Assembly (NCBI GenBank): GCA_032622095.1
Contig: CP136069.1
Coordinates: 7,022,036-7,086,035 of the forward strand
Origin: Siphonodentalium dalli
Lineage: Eukaryota; Mollusca; Scaphopoda; Gadilida; Siphonodentaliidae
DNA: 64,000 nt
Direction of reading: 5' to 3'
The position numbers were made by a program, and so were the translations under genes. Shown here in pieces: positions 38,301-50,300 of this stretch (positions are counted from its first letter, which is position 1; each line of letters begins with the position of its first letter). Under the pieces are notes generated by a model. The model had not been told where the DNA came from and did not search any database. It saw only the letters and a program-made list of their open reading frames with translations.

Positions 38301-41300
38301 TTGATGTGTTTACCTTGGCCACGAAACTTGTGAAGTTCAATGTGTTTACCTTGGCCACGAAACTTGTGAAGTTCAATGTGTTTACCTTGGCCACGAAACT
38401 TGTGAAGTTCAATGTGTTTACCTTGGCCATGAAACTTGTATTTACTTATATAATTTATGCATATCCAATGTCAAATGGATTTGATATGGGATTAGAGTCA
38501 ATATATTTCACAGTTTCCTCTCAGTTTATTTCTATTCGAAATATGGAACTATATTTTCATGGAGCCCGTAACCAATTAGTAACTAGACTAGTCTTGAGCA
38601 CAAGTCACGCTAGTCAGGTTCTTGCTATGCCGGGTGTGTCTGTTCTATTGTCTATACCTGAATAGGCTTATGTCATGGGGGTTTATTACTTATGTCATGG
38701 GGGTTTATTACTTATGTCATGGGGGTTTATTACTTATGTCATGGGGGTTTATTACTTATGTCATGGGGGTTTATTACTTATGTCATGGGGGTTTATTACT
38801 TATGTCATGGGGGTTTATTACTTATGTCATGGGGGTTTATTACTTATGTCATGGGGGTTTATTACTTATGTCATGGGGGTTTATTACTTATGTCATGGGG
38901 GTTTATTACTTATGTCATGGGGGTTTATTACTTATGTCATGGGGGTTTATTACTTATGTCATGGGGGTTTATTACTTATGTCATGGGGGTTTATTACTTA
39001 TGTCATGGGGGTTTATTACTTATGTCATGGGGGTTTATTACTTATGTCATGGGGGTTTATTACTTATGTCATGGGGGTTTATTACTTATGTCATGGGGGT
39101 TTATTACTTATGTCATGGGGGTTTATTACTTATGTCATGGGGGTTTATTACTTATGTCATGGGGGTTTATTACTTATGTCATGGGGGTTTATTACTTATG
39201 TCATGGGGGTTTATTACTTATGTCATGGGGGTTTATTACTTATGTCATGGGGGTTTATTACTTATGTCATGGGGGTTTATTACTTGTGATGAAATTACTG
39301 TTTTGACTTTACCGGCTTGCCTTGTCACAACTTCTGAATCCATTCTGTTCAAAACTAAATAAAACTAGAGGTGTGACTGTCCCAATAAAATACTGTTTAT
39401 TCGGTTGATTTTCAGTACAGTATAGTTCTGTTTTGTTTATGACCACCTCCAGGGTTAAGGCTTTTCAATGTCATTGGTGACTGAATTTCACAGCAATTTC
39501 TTAACTATTTTGAAGTTTTTCAAGATCTCCAAACCTTGTGGGAACCTGGAACCCTAACTCTAAGAGCTCTTTCCATCAATGTATCACATTATTATAATCA
39601 ATAAATTTGAAAAATGATAAAGGAAATATGGGTTGATACAAAAATTGGACTTGGCACTGAAAGGGTTAAAACACACAAAAACTTTGAGATCTTGTTGCTG
39701 AACATACCCAAGCCTTGAAATAGGGTGTCTGTCATTTGCAGAATGAGGTCCCCAGAGGGTGAATTTAGTGATGCTACCCCGCATAGCGGGCTAGCATCAC
39801 CAAATTCACCCTCTGGGGACCTCATTCTGCTTACACCTCAGCAGAATGAGGTTCCCAGAGGGTGAATTTGGTGATGCTAGCCCGCTATGCGGGGTAGCAT
39901 CACTAAATTCACCCTCTGGGGACCTCATTCTGCAAATTACAGACACCCTATTTCAAGGCTTGAACTCACCTGTCTCTTGCTCGCTATCAAATACATAGGT
40001 CTCGTTACTGAAGAAGTTGCCTAGTTCATAGTAAGTCTTGCATAAAACAGGTGGTGTAACTGTACCATTCTGTACATCATACGTGAATGCTGACAGCGAT
40101 TGGTCTGGAACTATACTGTACTGAAAATCAACCGAACAAACAAGAAAGTCTTGAAATACAGTAATGCCATAAATAATCGACTCCTTAATGACAGCAGAAT
40201 TATGGGTAATTTTTCAGGATTTAGTCGGAAATATGGCTTGTTGCCATTCATCGAAAAGCTCTCATGATGAATAGCAACAAGCCATATTTCCAACTAAATC
40301 CTGAAAAATTACCTATAATTCTGCTGTGGTTAAGGAGTCGATTATTTAGGGCATTACTGTAGTATGTCTGTCATTTGCAGAATGAGATCCCCAGAGGGTG
40401 ATTTAGTGATGCTATCCTGCACAGCTAGAATCAAAAATTTCACCCTCTGGTGACTGCATTGTGCTTAGCCCTCATCTGATGGGAAACTTCTGTTAATTAT
40501 ATCCCCTAATTTGCAGAAGATAAATTGCATAATCAAGGTGACTAATGGGTGAACATCACCAACTTCAACTGGAGAACTTCAATCTGATCCTAGGTCTCCC
40601 ATAGCAGTTGAGGCTTAAGCAGAATGAGGTCCCCAGAGGGTGACTTTAGTTATGCTAGCCCGCTGTGTGGGATAGCGTCACTAAATTCACCCTCTGGGGA
40701 CCTCATTCTGCAAATGTCAGAAACACTATATCAAGGCTTGCCCACAATAATTAACATCATACCTTGAAAAGTGAAATGATTCGTTCTGATATTGGGTGAA
40801 TTCTGTGATATTATATGGCCATTCATACTTTCCAGTCGAATTGTTGTAAAATTTTGATTTATAAACATTGAAGCTCACTGAAATGAGAATTTGGTAACGA
40901 GAGCCCGCTGTCACTAAATTCACCCTTTGTGGACCTCATTCAAGTAAAACAGGGTCAATAATACTCTCTGTTGATCAATGATTATTCCGTTAAAAAAATG
41001 TGTTTTTACAGGTAACAACTAGTGGGTGTTTGACCAGGCAACACGACTGTCATGTTATTAATGAACCTCATACCTAGCACACTAGTATAACAGAAACAAA
41101 GTCAAAATAATGGACGGACAGATTGACCAAAAGGCCTTTCAGATAGTCAAACAAGGAGATTATAGAAAAAAGTAAAACAGTTTAAAACATATTTGTCATG
41201 TAAAATTCCCCAACATAATATTGGCGGTGTAAAACAATACTTGGAAAGAAATAACTGGTTGACCCAAATATCTAAAAATCTATAGTAAAATAACAAGAGC

Positions 41301-44300
41301 TACATTCGATGATCTACGTTTCGTTAATTTTCCGCTATTTTATAGGCAAGCATGTAATAAATTATTAACCCTTTGAGTGCCAGGGGCCGATCTCATCGGC
41401 CCTAAACCTACAAAATAAGTCTGTTAACCCTTTACCCAACAAACCGGCAAAAAACGCCCAAATAAAGCTTCAACAGCCTAAAATATCTTCGGTCTGTCTC
41501 AATAACACCATACAAATATGGATATCATTGGAACCGGTTCATTGACCACATTGTAATGGTTACAGTTATGCCCTGTGCCAATGCATTCTCTTATATATGC
41601 GAGTCGACCATAGGTCGCCTCGCATATATAAGAGAATGCATTGGCCTAAAAAAAAAAAAATTTAACACTGTTTACCATTTTTTCTTACATTCTTTAACAA
41701 TTTTATAATTTTTTCTTACATTTAAAAAAAAAAATTTTAATATTTTTCTACATTCTTTGACAATTTTATCATTTTTAATATGTGTTAAGCCAATGCATTC
41801 TCTTATATATGCGAGGCGACCTATGGTCGACTCGCATATATAAGAGAATGCATTGGCACAGGGCCGTTCTGTTGGGTAAAGGGTTAAAGAATATAAGAAT
41901 TATTAAAATTGTAAAAAAAAAAATGTTAGGCCAATGCATTCTCTTATATATGCGAGGCGACCTATGGTCGACTCGCATATAAAAGAGAATGCATTGGCAC
42001 AGGGTATATGGGTTGATACAAAAATCGACCTGGCGCTCAAAGGGTTATCTCTTTATATGTACTTCTGAAATAAGATATATTTGTTTCTGGTGCATAACTA
42101 CCATCTAACCAAGCCTCAAAATATGGCGCTGGACATTTGCAGAATGAGGTCCCAAGAGGGTGAACTGAGTGATGCTACCCTGCACAGTGGGCTAGCATCA
42201 CTAAATTCACCCTCTGGGGACTTCATTCTGCTTAGGCCCATCTATAGTATCAAATTAACAACTTTTTGAGTTTCTTTAGAAACTTCTTCACATTGATTCT
42301 ATTTCTTTTTTAGTACAGTTTTTCTATATTCCCAAATTGGCAGACGACACAAAGCATAATCGAGGTACCCAATGGGTGTTCATGTACATCACAACTTTCA
42401 CCATTTGGGAACTTAAATCTGAGTCTAGGTCTTCAATAGCAGATGAGGCCATGCAGAATGAGGTCCCCAGAGGATGAATTTAGTGATGCTATCCCATTGT
42501 GAGGGGTAGCATCACTAAATTCACCCTCTGGGGACCTCATTCTGCAAATGACCAGCACCATATTTTCAGGTCTGATTAATTCACTATTTCAGTCAAAGTT
42601 AATTGTAAATGTTTAATAGACATTCGGTAGTAACTGTGTCCAGATCTGGAGTGTGGTAGATATAAGGCAGGATTTCGGGAGACTCCCACCTAAATCGGTA
42701 AATTAAGCATGTCTGCATAGTACTTTTATTTCATCGCTACCCACTTTGACTGAAACACGTATAGCTAACTTTGAGCAATATAAAATTATAATCAGTTTTC
42801 TTAGTCATGAAAAGGTGCATGAGGCGAGTCCACCGTGTTGGCTCGAAACATTTGTTGGGAGTATTGTCTAAACTGAACTGGATGATATACATATATATCC
42901 AGAATCAGCGACCGAATTGGAAATATCGGGAAATTAATGAAATTCTAGAATTATTATCGATAACGTTTGTTTCGAAGATTTGAATTTATTCTGTGATATA
43001 ATTTAATTCACATGGTTAATCTCTGGATTAGTCAACAACATTTCAGCGAGAAGAGCGCCTCTCTCTCTCTTGTGTGAACAATATAAAAACTGAAAGAATG
43101 CTAAATTTACTAACTAAGCCCCTGATAAAGATTGCTCAAGTTAAATTTCTGTTGTCCTAATCTTATTTTCAAAGCCGTCATAACATGAGTATCTTGTGAT
43201 ATTCCTACCTGGTTTAATGCAAAGTCTAAGTGCTCAATAAGAGACTGCCTCGTATATAGAGCATAGGCACCAGTCGCGGGAGGATAAGGTAAGGTCTCGT
43301 AGCTAGGATCCCAGTCTTTGAGCAGCAGATGTTTCATAGCAATCGAGTTCCTCTCAACGTAGTCAACAAACTTACATCTGTATTTACCAAACAGCACGAG
43401 CTAAAAATGAAAGACAATTCATCAGCAGAACGTAGTCAACAAACTTGCATCTGTATTTACCAAACAGCACGAGCTAATGAAAGTGTCAATGACACTGTAG
43501 CTCAACTTTGGTTAGAAGTTAAATTTGTGTGATGAGCAATGAATGGAAAGATTTGGAATTGAATTTTGAAATCCAAGATGGCCACTGGCAGCCATGTTTT
43601 TTGTCCGAATGACCCCAAAATGACTCGTTCCCATCTACATTCCAATTTAAACAGCCCTGACAAATTTCATGATGATCAGACTAAAGCTACGACCTGTAGC
43701 CCGTGCTAAAGGATTTAGTCATGCAAAGAGTCAAATCCAAGATGGCTGCCAGCGGCCATGATTTTTGGCCGAATGACCCCAAAATTACTCGTTCCCATCT
43801 ACATTCCAATTTCAACAGCCATGACAAATTTCATGATGATCAGACTAAAGGTACGACCTGTAGCCTGTGCTAACGGATTTAGTCATACAAAGAGTAAAAT
43901 CCAAGATGGCTGCTGGTGGCCATATTTTTTGGCCGAATAACCCCAATATGACTCGTTCCCAACTACATGTCATTGTTAACATCCATGACACATTATATGA
44001 TGATCCGACCAAGGGTACGACCTGTAGGCCGTGCCCAAGAATTTAGTTCCCATCTATATGAACATGTCAATGTTAACATTCATGACAAATTTCATGATGA
44101 TCAGACCAAAGGTACAACCTGTAGCCCGTACTAATGACTCGTTCCCATCTACAATCCAATTTCAACAGCCATGACAAATTTCATGATGATCAGACTAAAG
44201 GTACGACCTGTAGCCCGTGCTAAAGGATTTAGTCATGCAAAGAGTAAAATCCAAAATGGCTGCAGGCAGCCATGTTTTTTTGCCGATTGACCCCAAAATG

Positions 44301-47300
44301 ACTCATTCCCATCTACATGTCATTGTTAACAACCATGAAAAAATTTATGATGATCCGACAAAAGGTACGACCTGTAGGCCATGCCAAAGAATTTAGTCAT
44401 GCAAAGAGTAAAATCTAAGATGGCTGCCGGTGGCCATGTTTTTTGGCCGAACAACCCCAAAATTACTCGTTCCCATCTACATGTCAATATTAATATCCAT
44501 GACAAATTTCATGATGATCAGACGAACAGTACGACCTGTAGCCCGTGCTAATGGATTGAATATTGAAATCCAAGGTGGCCACTGGCGGCCATGTTTTTTC
44601 CCCGAATGAACCCAAAATGACTCGTTCCCATCTACATGTCAATGTCAACAGCTATGACACATTTTATGATGATCCGACCAAGGGTACGACCTGTAGGCCG
44701 TGCCAAAGAATTTAGTCATGCAAAGAGTAAATCTAAGATGGCTGCCGGCAGCCATGTTTTTTGGCCGAAAGACCCCAAAATTACTCGTTCCCATCTACAT
44801 GTCAATGTTAACATTGATGACAAATTTCATGATGATCAGACTAAAGGTACGACCTGTAGCCCGTGCTAAAGGATTTAGTCATACAAAGAGTAAAATCCAA
44901 AATGGCTGCTGACGGCCATGTTTTTTTGCCGAATGACCCCAAAATGACTTGTTCCCATCTACATGTCATTGTTAACATTCAAGACAAATTTCATGATGAT
45001 CAGACCAAATGTACGACCTGTAGCCCGTGCTAATGGATTGAATTTTGAAATCCAAGATGGCTGCCAGCGGCCATGATTTTTGGCCGAATGACCCCAAAAT
45101 TACTCGTTCCCATCTACATTCCAATTTCAACAGCCATGAAAATTTCATGATGATCAGACTAAAGGTACGACCTGTAGCCCATACTAAAGGATTTAGTCAT
45201 ACAAAGAGTAAAATCCAAAATGGCTGCTGGCGGCCATGTTTTTCTGCCGATTGACCCCAAAATGACTCGTTCCCATCTACATGTCATTGTTAACATCCAT
45301 GAAAGGTACGACCTGTAGGCCGTGTCAAAGAATTTAGTCATGCAAAGAGTAAAATCTAAGATGGCTGCCGGTGGCCATGTTTTTTGGCCGAACAACCCCA
45401 AAATTAGTCGTTCCCATCTACATGTCAATATTAACATGCATGACAAATTTCATGATGATCAGACGAACAGTACGACCTGTAGCCCATGCTAATGGATTGA
45501 ATATTGAAATCCAAGATGGCCACTGGTGGCCATGTTTTTTTCCCGAATGAACCCAAAATGACTCGTTCCCATCTACATGTTAATGTCAACAGCTATGACA
45601 AATTTCATAATGATCCGACCAAAGGTACGACCTGTAGGCCGTGCCAAAGAATTTAGTCATGCAAAGAGTAAATCTAAGATGGCTGCCGACAGCCATGTTT
45701 TTTGGCCAAACGTAGTCAACAAACTTACATCTGTATTTATCAAACATCACGAGCTAAAAATGAAAGACAATTCATCAGCAGAACGTAGTCAACAAACTTA
45801 CATCTGTATTTACCGAACAGCACAAGCTAAAAATGATTGACAATTCATATACAATAATGCCATAAATAACCGACTCCTTAACCACAGCAGAACGTAGTCA
45901 ACAAACTTACATCTGTATTTACCAAACAGCACAAACTAAAAATGAAAGACAATTCATATACAGGAGGCCCACACCCCCCCCCTTTTCGTACGCCGTATTC
46001 CATGCCCTGTTATGAGGTACGCCGTATTCCGGCCCCTCTGTTAGGAGGTATTCGGTATTCCAAAAATACCGGTATTCGTACGCCGACCTTCGACACCTTC
46101 CAAAAAATGATCATAATAATAATATAAATGCGATTTTTGCCACAATAAATTCACGGTTTGATATACAGATCGTCGATCATCGTCATTTTAGATCATTTTA
46201 GACGTGGACACTGCGGAATGACCGGCGTTCGTACGGCAATAGAAAATTTATCTGGAAAATTCCAATTGGCTGTTAACTGGTATTCCGTATTCCACCATCT
46301 GTGTTAAGTGGTATTCCGTATTCCAGGGGGTGGGGGCCTTATACAGTAATGCCCTAAATAACCGACTCCTTGACCACAGCAGAATTTGGGGTAATTTTTC
46401 AGGATTTAGTCAGAAATATGGCTTGTTGCCATTCATCAGAAAGGTCTCACTGAGAGCTTTCCGATGAATGGCAACAAGCCATATTTCTGACTAAATCCTG
46501 AAAAATTACCCATAATTCTGCTGGGGTTAAGAAGTCGATTATTTAGGGCATTACTGTATACCCATTTATTAGATGATTTTCACTGAAATAACAGAGTTTT
46601 GTCTGCAACATAATAAGGGGGAGGGGGAATTGTAGTTGAATATTTAAAGGTGAGCAATTGAGACCCTGTAGCCACGTCCCTGTTTACAAGTTTCAATTCA
46701 AATGGTCTAGCTATTCTTAATCCGTTTTGATATTCAGATGAAATATGCAAATAACCAACAGGGAAACATGGATTCATTTGCAGGGAAGGTCAATCCGTTA
46801 ATAAGAGTCCAAAGCTGTTGTTGAAGTTACTAGGGACCAGCCTAGAGGTTTCAAATTAGGAGCAGTCACTTCTCCCTAGACTGGTGCTCAGAAACCAGCC
46901 TAGAGGTTTCAAATAGGGAGAGGTAACTTACTAACTTAATCGGTAACTACTCAAGAAGTATTTGGTTATCAACAAGCCTGTCATTTGCAGAATGAGGTCC
47001 CCAGAGGGTGAATTTAGTGACGCTATCCCACATAGCGGGCTTGCATCACTAAATTCAACCTCTGGGGACCTCATTCTGCTTAGGCCTCATCTTCTCTGGA
47101 AAGTTTCTTTATTATCAAATTTCTATAGAAACTTCTAAACATAGATTCTATTTCTTTTTTAGTTAGTTTCTCTATATCCCCAAATTAGCAGATGACACAT
47201 TGCATAATCGAGGTTCCCAATGGGTGTACATCACAATATTCACCATTTGGGAACCTCATTCTGAGTCTATGTCTCCCACAGCAGATGAGGCCATACAGAA

Positions 47301-50300
47301 TGAGGTCCCCAGAGGGTGAATTTGGTGATGCTAGCCAGCTATGTGGGATAGCGTCACTAAATTCAACCTCTGGGGACCTCATTCTGCAAATGACAGGCAC
47401 ACTAAACTGAGGCTTGGTTATCAAAATGTTATAGTGCAGTTCTAAAATTTAGGAGATAATAAAAATAGATTGTCTATTAGTAATTTACCGTAGTTCATTT
47501 ACACATAAGGCTAAATAAGTTAAAATAATGTGCGTTCTCAGGCTCCTCCCTCGTCACCCAAAGTGAGCCTCTTAAAACAAATTAAAATAATGTGTTCTGA
47601 GGCACCTCCCTCATCACCCAAAGAGAGCCGCATAAAAAAATAAAAATAACGTTCTCAGGGACCTCCCTCGTCACCCAAAGAGAGCCTCATGAATAAATAA
47701 AAATAATGTGTGTTCTCAAGGATCTCCCTCATCACACAAAGAGAGCCTCATAAATAAATAAAAATAATGTGTTCTCAGGCACCTCCCTCATCACACAAAG
47801 AGAGCCTCATAAATAAATAAAAATAATGTGTTCTCAGGCACCTCCCTCATCACCCAAAGTGAGCCTCTTAAAACAAATTAAAATACTGTGTTCTCAGGCA
47901 CCTCCCTCATCACCCAAAGAGAGCCTCATAAATAAATAAAAATACTGTGTTCTGAGGCACCTCCCTCGTCACACAAAGAGAGCCTCATAAATAAATAAAA
48001 ATAATGTGTTCTCAGGCACCTCCCTCATCACCCAAAGTGAGCCTCATAAATAAATAAAAATACTGTGTTCTGAGGCACCTCCCTCGTCACACAAAGAGAG
48101 CCTCATAAATAAATAAAAATAATGTGTTCTCAGGCACCTCCCTCATCACCCAAAGTGAGCCTCTTAAAACAAATTAAAATACTGTGTTCTGAGGCACCTC
48201 CCTCATCACCCAAAGAGAGCCGCATAAAAAAATAAAAATAACGTTCTCAGGGACCTCCCTCGTCACCCAAAGAGAGCCTCATGAATAAATAAAAATAATG
48301 TGTTCTCAGGCACCTCCCTCATCACCCAAAGAGAGCCTCATAAATAAATAAAAATACTGTGTTCTGAGGCACCTCCCTCGTCACACAAAGAGAGCCTCAT
48401 AAATAAATAAAAATAATGTGTTCTCAGGCACCTCCCTCATCACCCAAAGTGAGCCTCTTAAAACAAATTAAAATACTGTGTTCTGAGGCACCTCCCTCAT
48501 CACACAAAGAGAGCCGCATAAAAAAATAAAAATAATGTGTGTTCTCAAGGACCTCCCTCATCACACAAAGAGAGCCTCATAAATAAATAAAAATAATGTG
48601 TGTTCTCAAGGACCTCCCTCATCACACAAAGAGAGCCGCATAAAAAAATATAAATAACGTTCTCAGGCACCTCCCTCATCACCCAAAGAGAGCCTCATGA
48701 ATAAATAAAAATAATGTGTTCTCAGGGACCTCCCTCGTCACCCAAAGAGAGCCTCATGAATAAATAAAAATAATGTGTTCTCAGGCACCTCCCTCATCAC
48801 CCAACGTGAGCCTCTTAAAACAAATTAAAATACTGTGTTCTGAGGCACCTCCCTCATCACCCAAAGAGAGCCACATAAAAAAATATAAATAACGTTCTCA
48901 GGGATCTCCCTCATCACACAAAGAGAGCCTCATGAATAAATAAAAATAATGTGTTCTCAGGCACCTCCCTCATCACCCAAAGTGAGCCACATCAAAAAAT
49001 ATAAATAATGTGTTCTGAGGCACCTCCATCATCACCCAAAGAGAGCCGCATAAAAAAATAAAAATAACGTTCTCAGGGATCTCCCTCGTCACCCAAAGAG
49101 AGCCTCATGAATAAATAAAAATAATGTGTTCTCAGGCACCTCCCTCATCACCCAAAGAGAGCCTCATAAATAAATAAAAATAATGTGTTCTGAGGCACCT
49201 ACCTCATCACCCAAAGAGAGCCTCATGAATAAATAAAAATAATGTGTTCTCAGGCACCTCCCTCATCACCCAAAGAGAGCCGCATAAAAAAATAAAAATA
49301 ACGTTCTCAGGGACCTCCCTCGTCACCCAAAGAGAGCCTCATGAATAAATAAAAATAATGTGTTCTCAGGCACCTCCCTCATCACCCAAAGAGAGCCGCA
49401 TAAAAAAATAAAAATAACGTTCTCAGGGATCTCCCTCGTCACCCAAAGAGAGCCTCATGAATAAATAAAAATAATGTGTTCTCAGGCACCTCCCTCATCA
49501 CCCAAAGAGAGCCTCATAAATAAATAAAAATAATGTGTTCTGAGGCACCTCCCTCATCACCCAAAGAGAGCCACATCAAAAAATATAAATAATGTGTGTT
49601 CTCAGGCTCCTCCCTCGTCACCCAAAGAGAGCCTCATGAATAAATAAAAATAATGTGTTCTCAGGCACCTCCCTCATCACCCAAAGAGAGCCTCATGAAT
49701 AAAAATACTGTGTTCTGAGGCACCTCCCTCATCACCCAAAGAGAGCCTCATGAATAAAAATAATGTGTTCTCAGGCTCCTCCCTCATCACCCAAAGAGAG
49801 CCGCATAAAAAAATAAAAATAACGTTCTCAGGGACCTCCCTCGTCACCCAAAGAGAGCCTCATGAATAAATAAAAATAATGTGTTCTCAGGCACCTCCCT
49901 CATCACCCAAAGAGAGCCGCATAAAAAAATAAAAATAACGTTCTCAGGGATCTCCCTCGTCACCCAAAGAGAGCCTCATGAATAAATAAAAATAATGTGT
50001 TCTCAGGCACCTCCCTCATCACCCAAAGAGAGCCTCATAAATAAATAAAAATAATGTGTTCTCAGGCACCTCCCTCATCACCCAAAGAGAGCCTCATGAA
50101 TAAAAATACTGTGTTCTGAGGCACCTCCCTCATCACCCAAAGAGAGCCTCATGAATAAAAATAATGTGTTCTCAGGCTCCTCCCTCATCACCCAAAGAGA
50201 GCCTCATAAATAAATAAAAATAATGTGTTCTCAGGCACCTCCCTCATCACCCAAAGAGAGCTGCATAAAAAAATAAAAATAACGTTCTCAGGGATCTCCC

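Noticed and set aside
38622-39362. Three overlapping open frames of 204-246 codons
   Set aside because: All are readings of a 22-bp minisatellite in three frames; no independent coding signal.
40763-40877. Exon copy as a true mucolipin exon between exons 3 and 4
   Set aside because: Phase does not fit (reads TGA at once), the luminal Cys is lost, and exon 3 joins exon 4 seamlessly.
41775-41982. Short open frames with RVDHRSPRIYKRMHW on both strands
   Set aside because: These are translations of the B palindrome, recurring wherever the foldback occurs.
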